This document shows positions 34,866-46,965 of a stretch of 64,000 nt of DNA, in pieces (the stretch's first letter is position 1; every line of letters starts with the position of its first letter). Under the pieces are notes generated by a model. The model did no database searches, was not told where the DNA came from, and saw only the letters and a program-made list of their open reading frames with translations. The position numbers and the translations under genes were made by a program. Source of the DNA: Diadophis punctatus similis (Eukaryota; Chordata; Lepidosauria; Squamata; Dipsadidae); NCBI GenBank assembly GCA_023053685.1, contig JALIGW010000003.1, positions 49,805,996 through 49,869,995 of the forward strand, in the 5' to 3' direction.

Positions 34866-35559
34866 TGTAAAGGATCTTGGGAAACAGGGCAAAGAGATAC
34901 TGTCTATGGAATAATCAGATAAGAGACAGCATAACCCACAACTGCATAATGAGTGAAGCAAGAGGCTCAGAAGGGACTCTCCCTAAGTTCTTGGACTGTA
35001 AAGGATGATGGATGGCCATGCGCTTCACTAGATATTTCACATGGACCATGGCCAATCAAAGCTATTCCCACTGTGTACTATGGAGCAATAAAAATTAAAA
35101 AATCCACAGGAAGAATTCCTTAGGCGGGCAATGGGCACTTTATTCTTTTTTATGGCACTAAACAGGCAGCTGGCATAATTACACTACAATAAAGAAATAA
35201 TGTGCACCTAGCAGAACAAATGTTAGGCTTCTGATAATTAGGCAGAGCAAATAGTCTGAGATTCAATTGTAGGGTTTTACCTAGTCTCCTGGATCTTTCC
35301 GAAGCGCAATTCCCAAAACAGACTAAGCCTGTCCCTTATGAACATCATAAGTAATTTAGCCTTTTCTTAGGTACAAACGTATCTCAATTTTTCTTCATTT
35401 CTGCATCTCCAAACTAAGGAACAGGAGCCCCCAAAAGAGTATATGAGGTTTTTTTAAAACTGAAAGGTAACTATTAAAAATACATTGAATGTAAAAATTA
35501 CAAGGTATCAGTGGCAATTGCACTTGTATCTACCATTAACTTAGTTTGGTTTATCAGTC
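34866..35559. other. No feature recognised
   Basis: AT-rich sequence with no identifiable feature. Confidence 0.4.
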
Positions 35560-36335
35560 TAGACTATTTTCATGTAATTAAGTATTTATAGCTTGCTCTC
35601 TATTCAGGGGAACTCATGGTGAGTTATAACCTATTAAAATATTGTAAAATAAGTTTAAAACACACAATTTAGAACATATAATAATAAATACAGCAGTGCT
35701 GCCAGAAAGGCTTTTAAATGACAAAACACAGAATGAAGCCTTGAACATAAGATCCCAAATTTAAACCCAAGAGTAATAAGACAGATATACATATAGCTGG
35801 CATCAAAGACAGATCATGTCAGCATCTCTTGAGGAAGGGCATTCTAAAGCCAGAAAGCTAAGCAGAACATCCTCATCTGTCCAGTGTGTCTTTGGATGCT
35901 GAGTAGTACTGCCCCTACCAGTAGATCTCAATGCTTAAGTGAGTACTCAAATAAGTTCCCCCTCAGCAAAAAGAACACCAAATGCAAAACGATAAATGAT
36001 TGTAAATAAATGGAGTCTAACGAACAACTTATAGGCAAGCAGTGTAATTTTTTTTATGACTAATGCCATTTTATGATTAATGTTATATGTGGTTTAGATA
36101 AAAACCCCACTGACGCATTCTGGACTACCTGAAATTTCCGACCTATCTTCAGCCCCTATAAAATGTGGTTGTAGTAATCCCAACAGTGGGTGGATTACAA
36201 TAGATGAAGAGCCGCACCGGTTGAACTAGGCTCAGCTAATCAAATATAGTATAGGTAATCAATGACATCTAGGCTTCAAATTACTATTCATTTTATTTAT
36301 TTATTTAATTTTTATGTCACCCATCTGCCTTATAA
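35560..36335 (-). mobile_element. CR1/L2-group LINE remnant, reverse
   Basis: Read on the plus strand, 'gcattctggactacctg', 'aaatttccgacctatc' and 'gtggttgtagtaatccc' (36110-36185) parallel the segment 'ccgcattttgcaccaactg' to 'gcattgcagtagtccaag' of the minus-strand LINE at 2588-3523. 'gaggaagggcattctaaag' near 35830 corresponds to the block before the C-terminus. All frames are broken; this is an old copy. The TTTA units at 36291-36306 and 'cacccatctgccttataag' may be another LINE 3' end. Confidence 0.6.
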
Positions 36336-36342
36336 GGTGACT

Positions 36343-36765
36343 CTGTCACAATGTGCCTGTCAATTTGCAAAGCTTTCAAGTTGCCATAAGACGGAGGGGG
36401 AGAGTTGACAGGAGTGGCTGATTGTACTAACTGAAACTACATTCCACAAATGTTTCTTTTACTGATTGTGTCCTAGGTTACCGGAGTCAGAAGGAGGGGT
36501 GTGGGGTTTCACAACCTGCCAATGTGATTCATTGGAGAATGTGATTTATGACATGTCCAGTGAGGAGGGGGGAAATAGGGGCATGAAGGCACGTACCTAC
36601 GTGCATCGGAGTATTGCCGAAATGTCGCTCCTAATAAATTGTTATATTTCTTTTGAAGTTTGGGTCGTGGCTCATGAATTAATTAGGGCATCTTTCGGAA
36701 ACTTCACAGTGCCCTTTCATGATAGTATAAGCTCACTCGTTCCCAAATGACTTTTTGAAGAGCCA
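36343..36765 (+). mobile_element. Possible solo LTR or LTR fragment
   Basis: A more GC-balanced block that could start 'tgtcacaatgtgcc' and contains AATAAA at about 36632-36637 close to its 3' side. An open frame of 94 codons crosses it (36466-36750) but shows no domain. The combination of TG start and polyadenylation signal suggests an LTR, but I find no target duplication and cannot fix the end. Confidence 0.35.
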
Positions 36766-36780
36766 TATTTTTAGCTGTAG

Positions 36781-37131
36781 GGATGCAGTGGCTCAGTGGC
36801 TAAGACGCTGAGCTTGTCGATCAAAAGGTCAGCAGTTCAGCGGTTCAAATCCCTAGTGCTGCATAACGGGATGAGCTCCCGTTACTTGTCCCAGCTTCTG
36901 TCACCCTAGCAGTTCGAAAGCATGTAAAAAATGCAAGTAGAAAAATAGGGACCACCTTTGATGGGAAGGTAACAGCGTTCCGTGTGCCTTTGGCGTTTAG
37001 TCATGCCGGCCACATGACCACGGAGAAGTCTTTGGACAGTGCTGGCTCTTTGGCTTTGAAATGGAGATGAGCACCGCCCCCTAGAGTCGGGAACGACTAG
37101 CACATATGTGCGAGGGGAACCTTTACCTTTT
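36781..37131 (+). mobile_element. tRNA-derived SINE with long body, with TSD
   Basis: Begins 'ggatgcagtggctcagtgg', has 'cagcggttcaaatccc' as the B-box-like segment, a long body with 'gggatgagctcccgttac', 'gtttagtcatgccggcc' and 'gagtcgggaacgactag', and ends 'gaacctttacctttt'. It is flanked by an imperfect 15-bp duplication: tatttttagctgtag at 36766-36780 and tatttttggctatag at 37132-37146. It is the same family as 6010-6350 but different from the shorter SINEs nearby. Confidence 0.85.
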
Positions 37132-37146
37132 TATTTTTGGCTATAG

Positions 37147-37483
37147 TACAGAAGGGATGGTCTGGTTATCTGGCAATAAACTACTCCCATCACTGAAAGG
37201 GCTCAAGACTGACATCCTTGAAGACCCAATTCCCACAGCAAGCCCTCTCTCCCAGTTCTTACCAGACAGGCAGATTCAATGTGGATAAAAATTGTTTGTT
37301 TTCATGTACTGTCAAGGTGGAGGTGCAATGGCTGGGTTCAGTGATTCTGGCCAGTTTTTGGACATTCAAGATAGTGTGTGGAACATAAATGGTCTTAGCT
37401 GGAGTGATTAGCTGCTAGTAGTTCATAGCCACCATAGCCCTGATCCAGATTACTGATTGCCTGACACTTGGCGGGGGGGATCT
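37147..37483. other. No feature recognised
   Basis: Short unremarkable spacer. Confidence 0.4.
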
Positions 37484-37539
37484 GTTTTTTGCCTTAGAGC
37501 AGTGACAATGGGACAAAAAACATGTTTTTTGCCTTAGAG

Positions 37540-37673
37540 TAGGGGTGTCAAACTTGCGGCCCATGGGCCGGATATGTCACGCGCAGGCCACACCCACCCC
37601 AGCTCAGCGAGGGGAAAAAAAGTCACAAAACGTCATGTGACGGCAACATGATGCCGCGAATTTGACACCCGTG
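37540..37673. mobile_element. hAT-type miniature element, copy 1
   Basis: 134 bp with inverted ends 'aggggtgtcaaac' and 'tttgacacccgtg', flanked by ccttagag at 37532-37539 and 37674-37681, an 8-bp duplication typical of hAT insertion. It sits in the second unit of a 40-bp tandem duplication (37484-37523, then 37524 onward: gttttttgccttagag), which makes part of the flank repeated anyway. No coding capacity. Confidence 0.82.
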
Positions 37674-37984
37674 CCTTAGAGCAGTGACAATGGAAACTGG
37701 GACTGGGGAAGTTAATATTAGCACCTTGTCAATATAGCTCGCTCCCTCTTGGCTCTAGAGTTCTTTATAGCCCTCTCCTCCACAATGTAGAAGAAACTGA
37801 TGAACCCGGTAGAATTTCAGAGCTTGGAGTTATTCTCAAAGCACTGGTGCATGGTTCAGCCAAGACTCTAGCACAGCTTGCAATTCAGAATCTTGAATCA
37901 CATTTCATTTGTAAGGATTCTGTGTGATTGTGGACTCTGCAGAATCACATGGTCAACAGAGGAGCTCTGAGAGATCAAACAGTG

Positions 37985-38118
37985 CAGGGGTGTCAAACTG
38001 GCAGCCCGCATGCTGGATTCGTCACATGCAAGCCACGCCCAACCCAGCTCCGTGAAGGGAAAAAACGTTGCAAAACGTCACGTGATGGCAATGTGATGCT
38101 GGGAGTTTGACACCAGTG
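37985..38118. mobile_element. hAT-type miniature element, copy 2
   Basis: 134 bp, same family as the one 445 bp upstream: 'caggggtgtcaaactgg' at the left, 'agtttgacaccagtg' at the right, interior with 'ccacgcccaacccagctcc' and 'aaaacgtcacgtgatgg'. Flanks do not show a clean 8-bp duplication. Confidence 0.75.
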
Positions 38119-38532
38119 ACCCAGAGCATCACTGAAGAAAGACAAAGAACTAAACTGGCCATGCCCAGGGAAGAACCTTTATTAGAACAACCTCTGGCGA
38201 TAAAAACAGTGAAGTGAGTTTACATCTCCACTCTTATTGTATCAACAGATAGCTGGTCAACAGTCCTGTTCCAAATGATCAGGTCCCTTTTGGGTAAGGA
38301 GGGATTGGGGGAGCCCCTGCAAAGCTGTTGTGAGCATTATTCTAAGCAACTGTCAAACAAATTTGCTTGGCTAAGCTCTGAATTGGACTCCAGCTGTGGA
38401 AATGACTTAGGCATGTCCTAGAAAAAAACCTGAGCCAGTTGATCTTGAGGAAATAGCTATGGTCCTTGCTGCTGTGAGTTCTGCCACATGTGTCCTGGAC
38501 TCTTGGTCCTCCTGGTTGGTTAAGGTTGATTA
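38119..38532. other. No feature recognised
   Basis: Short spacer without recognised features. Confidence 0.4.
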
Positions 38533-38776
38533 TAGCACTTTAGCAATAGCACTTTACTTATATACCGCTTCATAGTGCTTTACAGCACTCTCTAAGCGGT
38601 TTACAGAGTTCAGCATATTGCCCCCAACAATCTGGGTCCTCATTTTACCCACCTCGGAAGGATGGAAGGCTGAGTCAACCTTGAGCCTAGTGAGATTTGA
38701 ACAGCTGAACTGCTGAACTAGCAATCAGCTGAAGGTCGCAATGCTGCTTTTAACCACTGCGCTATCTCAGCTCCTA
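38533..38776 (-). mobile_element. tRNA-derived SINE, reverse orientation
   Basis: Mirror of the copies at 28697 and 34627: plus strand starts with 'agcaatagcacttta' (tail), 'tataccgcttcatag', 'caacaatctgggtcc', 'gtgagatttgaacagctg' and ends at 'accactgcgctatctcag'. Full length. Confidence 0.85.
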
Positions 38777-38939
38777 GCTCCTACCTTAGCCCCTCAGGGG
38801 TCTATATGTGGGTGATTTTATGCATTGATAATGCCTCTTACCTTGAAAGTGGCAGTAGTGAGCATCCTTCTCAAGGGGCCATCCTTTTGCTAATAGTAAA
38901 GAACAACTTTTGTCTACACTCCAACTTTCTTTTTTTAGG

Positions 38940-39770
38940 GAATGTCATTGAGCTCAGCTTTGGAAATCACTAGATGAAGTAGATAATCTAGAACCTGCCT
39001 CAGGATGTGGGTCTGTCCTGGCCTTTCTGGATTTTTTAGTGGTTTTCAATGCCATCAAGCAAGGTATCAATATCACAAGCTTGGTATCATACTAGACTGG
39101 CTTTGGGGGTTAGGAATCAGGAGCACTATTCAGCAGTAGTACTCCTTCCTTCATCAACAATTCCAATCGGTATTGGTGAGGGGGACAGTTAGGGCTCAGA
39201 TCTCCACTTCTCCCACTCTATATTAATCTGTTGGGTGAGGTCATTTGATGGTAAGGGGCACAGGATCACTGCTATGCAGGTGACAGTTAGTTATACATCT
39301 CTATCCCAGACCAGACAGGTGATGCGGTTCATGTGCTTCCCAGATGCTTGGAGACTGTAAGGGCCTGGATTGGAAGGAACTGACTACAACAAAACTATAC
39401 AAAGATGGAGTGACTTTTGGATTTTGGACCCTGGGCTCCAAAGAACTGTTATCCTTAATTTTTAACAGCATAGCTCTTTCCCAAATAGAGTTGGTGTGCA
39501 ATCTGGGGGTCCTCCCGGTCTTGCAGGTCCTACTCAATGGCACCGGTGGCAGGGAATTTTGCACAAATTCATCTGGCCAACCTCACTCATTCCTAATTCT
39601 GGAAGACTCTTGATCACTCATGCATTAGTCATTTCCTGATTGGATAACCACAACAGATCAAAGGCCAACTCAATTGCCCAAACAGGAATGATCCTCTTCC
39701 TTGCAAGAGAGAAGCTCTGCCATATAATGTTTGTAAGGCCACTTACAAATGTCTAACTCTGAATAATAAA
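38940..39770 (+). mobile_element. CR1/L2-group LINE RT remnant
   Basis: In broken frames the plus strand reads LAFLDFLVVFNAIK near 39020 (LDFSAAFDT-like palm motif), YAGDSQLYIS near 39275-39305 (YADD-type catalytic motif with one aspartate replaced by glycine), then VHVLPRCLETVRAWI and, near 39570-39650, ITHALVISxLD. That is the ordered palm-to-thumb of an L2/CR1 reverse transcriptase. Many stops; inactive and old. Confidence 0.65.
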
Positions 39771-41715
39771 AGCAAAAAAACAAGTGCCATGCTGTCAGCC
39801 ACCGTCCTGCTACTCATAAACAGAATATATGGATCAATGAGAATAATACATGACCTTTGAAAGCTTTTTGCTTTGAGACATTTGGCAGGTCCCAAGGGCC
39901 TGGAGATATCTAGGACCAAATATCAGTAGTGAAACAAAAAATGGAAGTGAAGAAAAACACCACGAGACTTTATAGCCGAGAAATCCCAATACCCATTACC
40001 TTACAAAGGAACAATTCCTCACCTGTCAGAGTCTTATAACAAAACCTTGAAGTCAAGAACTAGTATACTCTTGTTTGAAAGATTTACCATCTCAAACATT
40101 TGCACAAGAGAACTGAAAGCTAAGTGGGAAATAAAATCAGCCCCCTTAAACAATTCTTAAAATATTAATAAAGAAAATCACAAAGAGTCTCAGAAGGTTA
40201 TCTCCGGACCACAAATTTAGAGACCGCTCACTTGGACATCATTATTTGACAAATAATTGCAACAGTTTTCTAAACATACAGTAGAGAACCTTTTTAACAA
40301 GAACATTCATAAATGGATTCTAATTGTTTGAGTTGTACTTAAAAATGTACATTCCTTACAGAGCAGAAACATATTTTTTACTGTTCTAACAAACCTTAAC
40401 ACCATAATTATTATCCCTCTTTAGAGTGAAGATGTGTGATTTTTCAGTTACTTACATTAACACATTTTTACCACTTCAGGAAGATGTTAGCTGCAGTGCT
40501 GGCCTTGGGACATTCTTCAGCGATGAGCACATTATAAAACTATATTTCATATGAAAAAAGGTTGTATTATATGATATTAGCTTTGACTTCTGCATTTGAA
40601 ATACAGTATTAGTTAAAAAGTTGCTCTTTGTATTTCTCTACCAATATCAACATTAGGAAACAGTAAATTATGAATGTGTGTTTTAAAATCATTTTACACT
40701 GAAAACTATTTTTGAAGTACAAGATTTTTATAAGCACTTGTGTTTTTTACTCAAAATACTTTTAATACTTCCGATTCCTTCAACAAAAATGACATAAAAC
40801 CAAAGGGAATTCTGGGAGTTGGAAGTCCATATATTTTAATAAGTTGTCAAGTTTAAGAAACACTACTATATAGTATAGGAATTACAGGAACGGGACAGCC
40901 AATTCCAGAAAATACTTCTAGAACACTTTTGCAGGTTTAAAATTATAGTATAGGATCCTATATTGTGTAACATTCAGATGAAATCAGTGAAGAAGTGAAC
41001 TGACGTAATTGCTCAGTTCCAGTTAGAGCAAGGTTCATTTCCATCCAACTGAATCTGCTATGCTTTAGATTTCTTTCCCCTGACAAGTAAGAAAGGTGGG
41101 GCCTCAGAGAAAAACTTATTGGCAGCACCTCAATCCCATGGAAAAGCCTCCATGAGATTCAAGAGGCGCCCAAACTGGAAGGCAAGCAGAATAATCTTGT
41201 CCCATCAGGCATTTGAAGCACAAGTGCAATTTTTTAATTGTATTTATGTGTTGTGTGATTTTGCTATGATTTTTCAATGTTCTAATGATTACTATAGAAT
41301 TGTTTGTTAATTTTATAGATGGGCTGCTGAATTTCTTTTACTAACTTGTCTTGATTTGAACTCCCCAATATAAAACTACTGCAATAAAACAAATAAAGAG
41401 GTAGAGACATGTATAAATGTATGTAAATAGACGAATTGTGGAAATATTGTGCAATGAACAGGGTGAGAGACAATACAGAAACTTAATGAAAAGGAGGTTA
41501 AAGAATTGTGAAAATTTATTTAAACAAAAGAATAGGGGTCTTCATGCTGTAAGGAGTTGCACTTCCTCTGAAATAACATGTTTGCAGGCATGTATGCCAA
41601 TTATAATCTTATAGAAATAGCCTAGCCTCAGTTATTCAGGTTGTTGCAATTTGCAAGTCAGGCTACTATACATAATTCTGTGTACATCTATTTTTTAAAA
41701 CCTCAGTCACTAACT
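39771..41715. other. Mostly no feature; one MITE fragment
   Basis: AT-rich. At 40803-40866 'gaattctgggagttgg' and 'aataagttgtcaagtttaag' match the arm of the palindromic element at 24532-24665, so a degraded half copy is present. Nothing else recognised. Confidence 0.4.
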
Positions 41716-41720
41716 AACAA

Positions 41721-41803
41721 AGATTAGATTAGATTAGATTAGATTAGATTAGATTAGATTAGATTAGATTAGATTAGATTAGATTAGATTAGATTAGATT
41801 AGA
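41721..41803. repeat. GATTA pentanucleotide array
   Basis: About 17 nearly uninterrupted units (AATCT in the other direction). It directly abuts the 3' end of the minus-strand LINE that follows. Confidence 0.95.
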
Positions 41804-42290
41804 TATTACTACCCAACTTCCAATTATTCTGGGCATCTTACATCTCAAAAATAGGGAAGATTAAAAATATCAAAAACAGTATGTTTGGAATAGATAAACC
41901 TAACACATAAAAAAAACCAACAGAGGCTTGTCAGCCACCCTAACTCAGCTCTGGGAGCAAACATAGGTTTTCAAAAATTTGTAGAACAGCTGATATAGGA
42001 TGGAAACCATATGGATCTCTGGGGGTGCTCTTCCAGAGAAAAAGCACTGAGACAGACAAGGCATATTTTCTGGTCCCAATAGATTACATTATTTCATTGA
42101 AGGGACCTGGAGCGTACCCACTCTCCTCTTATCCCTCAAATAACCAGATCCTATGCCAAGAAGGGATTTATAGGTGATAACCAGCATCGTGAATTGTGCC
42201 TGGAAGCCCAGTGGCAAGCAGTGCAGCTTGCAAAGCAGTAATTCAAGAAGTATCTTTTGTACTAAATGATGCAAGATACTTTGATCACAA
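41804..42290 (-). mobile_element. CR1/L2-group LINE 3' end with microsatellite tail
   Basis: The minus frame at 42089-42274 reads LHCLPLGFQAQFTMLV, GSGYLRD and RVGTLQVPS, the C-terminal reverse transcriptase block. The 3' untranslated part follows down to 'tattactacccaacttcc' (plus strand), where the pentanucleotide array begins. The array is therefore in the position of the element's tandem tail, as described for snake CR1-L3 LINEs that seed microsatellites. Confidence 0.75.
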
Positions 42291-44936
42291 CTATATTATA
42301 ATGAAAATGTATGTTAAAGATGTTTCTGCAGTTTCTACACCTTGTGGTATTAGTGTAGTATATTGGAGGTGAGCATTCGTACAAACATAGTCTTAAATTA
42401 TAAAACATTGAAAAATAAAAAACAGTACTTGAATTGATTCAGAAAATAGACTGGAAGCTCATGAAGGGGCTGGCCCACGGGTACAGTCCTATGTAAGAAT
42501 GTGCACATTTTTATATTAGTAAAGCATTGTGCCTATGAATATTTTGTATTGATCCGTGTATAATCAAATAATGCCATCCCTGTATAAAAAAAAGTTATCA
42601 ACAGGGTTTCTTAAACCCCAAGGTTTACAAAAATGTAAAAACATCTTTAAAATACATTTCCATTCCCTCCCCCCTTTCCTTTTAATTCCTTCTACCACAG
42701 AAGCCACATGAAATTACAAGAAAGGCAGATGCAGGTAACCAATTCCTGCATTAGAATTTTCAAGGCAGTCCTCCAATAGAAACTCTTTCCCCATGAAGCT
42801 AGCAGAGACAACGAAAAGAAAGGCCTTATTGGTGGTGGTTGCCATAGTAATAGAACACAATTTCCAGAAAAATATTCCTGTGGCCTTATTGTACTTTATA
42901 TTTTCATCATTCCAGGTATAATTTTAAGTGGATAACAATTTCACTGTGGTTTATGAATTCTGGTGGTTTGAATGCATTACAGATTTTGTATTTATATTTT
43001 AAATAGTTTTATTTTTAATTTTCCTGAGACTATAAATTGATTCTATCTACAAGGCTTACTTTAAGCATCCATACTCTTTCATTTATTTAACTAACTTTTG
43101 AAACCTGCTGCTAGCTAGTTTGGAATTACTCTTTCTCTTACGATGGTTTGCGTCTACAAACTAGATACAGGAGAACTATAAAGCCAAATAAAATAAATTA
43201 ATAATGATGGGGAAATTATATACACATGTATATGTACTTAGATACAATATTTTAATTATAGTAACCCAATGACATGAGCACCAGCAGAAAAAGTGGGTCA
43301 GATGATGTTACAATGGATACACTGGATATTTACCTCATACAAACATAATCAGGAACTTTAATCTGAAGAGGGTGATGAAGAACCTAAGGCTTGTGTCAAT
43401 ATTAAAAGTCCAAAACAGAGGAAGATAAAAGTGACCAGTATCATTATGTTGTATTATTCCCTGAATTCAGCAGAGCTCTGATGGTTATTTTTCTCTGACA
43501 GTATCAAGGAAACTGGAAGGATGCAGGGCAACTTCTAACAGGATAGGCATCAGAGTGGTCTCTAATAGTTTTTTTTAAAGCTGCTTTTTCTGCCATACAT
43601 GCTGAACTGAGGTTATCTGTCAGAGGCACACTAAACAAAACATTGACCTCTCAACTTGCAACTCCAATGATAAAAAAAATACATCTGCTTGCATAGATAT
43701 GCAGGGGGAAGAATGCACTGCTTACCTCTGTGCTGCCATAAGAGGCAGCTAATACTTTAATCTCAAAGAGTTGCATTTAATCTTCATCCCTCCTCCCTCT
43801 CCTTAAAGGAATCAGGGATGAGAAGGGATTTTGCATAGTGAGAATTCTTCGTGTTTGCTATACAGTGTGGGTAAGGAGAACAAAAGAGAGGCTTGTGCAA
43901 AATTTATCTTCTCATATCTTACCAAACGATTTTCTCCACTTCGTAGCACAGGAATAACTAACTCTACAGCATACCATCTTTGCCCACAAGCTCCTATAAG
44001 GCTTGGCTACTGTTCAGTGATTGCAAACCCTTCAATGTTAGGCCCTAAAAGAATGTGATTAGAATGAGGAGATGGATATTCATTAAAGAAATATCCCTCT
44101 TTTTTTCTTCAGCTTGGGGGATCCATTCAACCATCCTTTTCCATGTATACGATAATTTTCTCTCCACTCTCACCAGTCATGGAATGCAGTCCACGTTGCG
44201 TGATTATTGTAAGACATGCCCTGCTTTTAATCCCTGCTTCACTCTTGCGCTAGTATTGACTGGGGGACATAATGGGTCAACTGTAAGGTCAGGTTTGTCT
44301 CTTTCAACACTGGTATGCTACAAGTATTCCAGCCTCTCGGCTGATTTCAGGCATTTATGAAGTCCAGCCAAGCAACAGAAAGGAAAAGTTGTCCTTGCAG
44401 AGAATTTGGTGCCAGGAGAAGTCAAGATTATCGGCACCTACTAAAGCAGGTCCCTAACTGGATACGCTCCAGAGGCATGGATTTCAACTCAACAAGAATT
44501 TCTCAACAATGTGGCATTTCTGAAAATTCTGGAAAGTGAAGTTCACGCATCTGAAATGTACTCCCAGTTACAGAAGTCTTAAGTAGGTCATGATTTAACT
44601 TCAAGTTAATGATGATGTCAACTCTTAGAGACAGGCAAGATCAAAAAAACCAAGCATGGCAGGAATTGCAGGAATACTGTTCACCAGAGTTTCTCTGTTC
44701 CCTAAAAGTTATTTTGGAGGTTCTTTCTTATGATTTCCTTTTTCTCAGGGCTGAGCAATCTTTTCTGAAATTCCCCCTTAATGTTTGCTCATTCCTTCCC
44801 CCCCCCCACCCCCCATTTCCAAGACCAAGAAATTCCTTCACAGAAAGTGACAATCCAGAACAATATTTGTTCCATAAGTTAACTCTAGCCCTTACATTCA
44901 GCTTGAAGTTTCAAGATTCATAACTGTTCTTAAAAA
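42291..44936. other. No feature recognised
   Basis: AT-rich. Plus frames at 43831-44058, 44055-44360 and 44609-44923 show no domain, and no splice pattern links them convincingly. Confidence 0.4.
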
Positions 44937-44938
44937 TA

Positions 44939-45309
44939 CAGGTAGTACTCACTTACCAACTTGCCTTGTTTAGCAACCATTTTGAAGCTAGAAGAAAAGC
45001 AGCTTTGCAACCAAACCTTGCATTTATGGTTGGCACAGCATCCCAGATCATCAAAAGCATCCGTGAGTGGGAGCAACTTCCAACTTAATGCTGGTGTCCA
45101 ACAGCAGAGTTAATGGACATATTGGACAATGTATAAATGAAATTGCAAGTCACAGTCATATGATGTCTCCTTTGAAGACCACAGTGATTTGCTTAACAGA
45201 AGTACAGGTCATAAGTCCAATGCAGTCACACAATTTGTCACTTAACAACCGTGGGTTTTAGCAATGGAGTTGTGGGTCCCAATTATGGTTGATAAATGAG
45301 CACTACCTG
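44939..45309. mobile_element. TA-flanked MITE with CAGGTAGT ends
   Basis: 371 bp with inverted termini 'caggtagtactcacttacc' and 'gataaatgagcactacctg', flanked by TA at 44937-44938 and 45310-45311. The interior repeats the theme 'cacttaacaaccg' on both sides. No coding frame. Partial relatives are at 5721, 31705 and 34450. Confidence 0.78.
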
Positions 45310-45411
45310 TATTATTATATTCTCAAATGTTGCTGTTCAAAACTTTTAATTAAAAGATGCCACAATCCTTAATTCTGTTATTCTTCTAGATTTAAGCCAG
45401 TACTGGAAGTA

Positions 45412-46025
45412 CCATATTTTTTGAAGTATAAGACGCACCTTTTTCCTCCCTAAAAGTGGCTGAAAATTCAGGTGTGTCTTATACTTCGAATGTAGCTTTT
45501 TTCCCAGCCCTAACTAGGTGCTAACAGATCTTCCCAGCTCTTACCTTGCAGGCTTTTTCATTGTTACTCTCTCAGAAGAATGTTTTCCAGCCCTAAGTCT
45601 TTGCAGGGTTTTTTTTCATTGCTCTACTTGCTCCAAAGAAGTTGTTTTCTAGCCCTAACAAGGTGCTAACGATCTTCCCAGCTCTTACTGGCTTGCAGGC
45701 TCTTTCATTGTTACTCTCTCAGAAGAATGTTTTCCAGCCCTAAGTCTTTGCAGGGTTTTTTTTCATTGCTCTACTTGCTCCAAAGAAGTTGTTTTCTAGC
45801 CCTAACCAGGTGCTAACGATCTTCCCAGCTCTTACTGGCTTGCAGGCTCTTTCATTGTTACTCTCTCAGAAGAATGTTTTTTTAAGTCCTAACCAGGAGA
45901 TAAAATAATGTGCTGAAGCTGACCAGTCTAAGGATGCTAGCCAGATGAATACCTGGTAGGCAGATTGTTTTCCCCTATTTTCCTCCCCCAAAACTAAGGT
46001 GCGTCTTATACTCTGAAAAATATGG
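45412..46025. mobile_element. TA-flanked inverted-repeat element, copy 2
   Basis: Termini 'ccatattttttgaagtat' and 'atactctgaaaaatatgg', each followed inward by 'aagacgcacc' or its complement; TA at 45410-45411 and 46026-46027. The interior is a tandem array of a ~146-bp unit (45505-45890). Same termini as copies 1 and 3. Confidence 0.8.
45505..45890. repeat. ~146-bp minisatellite inside the element
   Basis: Units start 'agccctaac' at about 45505, 45650 and 45797 and contain 'ggtgctaacgatcttccc' and 'gttactctctcagaag'. About 2.6 units, with very few differences between units. Confidence 0.85.
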
Positions 46026-46119
46026 TAAGTTTTAGAACTCTATACTAAAATAAATTTCATCACCACACTGCATCCATGTAAAAGATGTATTTCAATGTCT
46101 TATATGTATTTTGGGTTAT

Positions 46120-46490
46120 ACTCTCAGCACAGCAGCAGTGATTGAATATTACAACTCCATGATCACAGGAGCACTGCAACAGCTGGAACTCATACATTCT
46201 ATTTGGAGGTCTGCACATTATCCCTGAGCCAAACTATGTAGGACTTTATATGTTAACACCAGTTATTTGAACTGGGTTTGAAAATCCATTGACAGCCAGT
46301 ACATGGTGAGTCTCACCTGCTAGTAAGCAGACAGCTGCACTCCCAACCAACTGTAATTTCCATGTAGTCCTCAAAAACAACAGCAAGAATGGCACATTGC
46401 AGTAGTTTAAGCTTGAAGTGATAAAAGCATAAATCCTTGTCAAAAGGGCTTCTCATTCCAAATCAGGCTGCAAACTAACACACCAGCCAG
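46120..46490 (-). mobile_element. CR1/L2-group LINE remnant, reverse
   Basis: The minus frame at 46246-46443 reads RIYAFITSSLNYCNV, WKLQLVGSAAVCLLAG, equivalent to the LDYCNALY and LQLVQNAAARAV blocks of 2812-3513. Plus-strand 'gcacattgcagtagttta' is the matching landmark. Old and broken. Confidence 0.6.
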
Positions 46491-46960
46491 GATATGTACA
46501 TTTCTTTGATCAACAGCCAATTCTTGCAATAGTCAGACAATGGTTACCAACAGCAAACCAACAGCTTCATAACAAAGCTTTACTTTTCAGAAGCCCAGAG
46601 CCTTTTTTTTTCTAATTGGCAACATCATTAATACAGTTGATCATATAGGATGGTGAGATTTTTGTTTTATATTTGCCATACCTTCAAAACTCAGGATACA
46701 CTGATATAGGTACACATTTTAGAAACCCTTTCTCTACCATTAGGTACCCAACTTGCTCTCCTTACTACTTTACTTAGAGATTACACAAACTAATGCATGT
46801 ACACACCCACAAAAGGAAAGAAAGAAAAAGCTTGTGATATAATAATCACTTCTTGATGCATATGGAGTGGAACACATTTTCAAAGTGTATTTGTCTCAGA
46901 TTGCAAACTTTAATCCCAGCATTTCTATAGTTTGCTAATTTTAAAAAAAAGAGGACTCAC
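46491..46960. other. No feature recognised
   Basis: AT-rich spacer. Confidence 0.4.
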
Positions 46961-46965
46961 ATTTT

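Noticed and set aside
45505..45890. Regularly spaced repeats, considered as a CRISPR array
   Set aside because: Units are 146 bp, contiguous and have no variable spacers; the host is a vertebrate and the array is inside a MITE.
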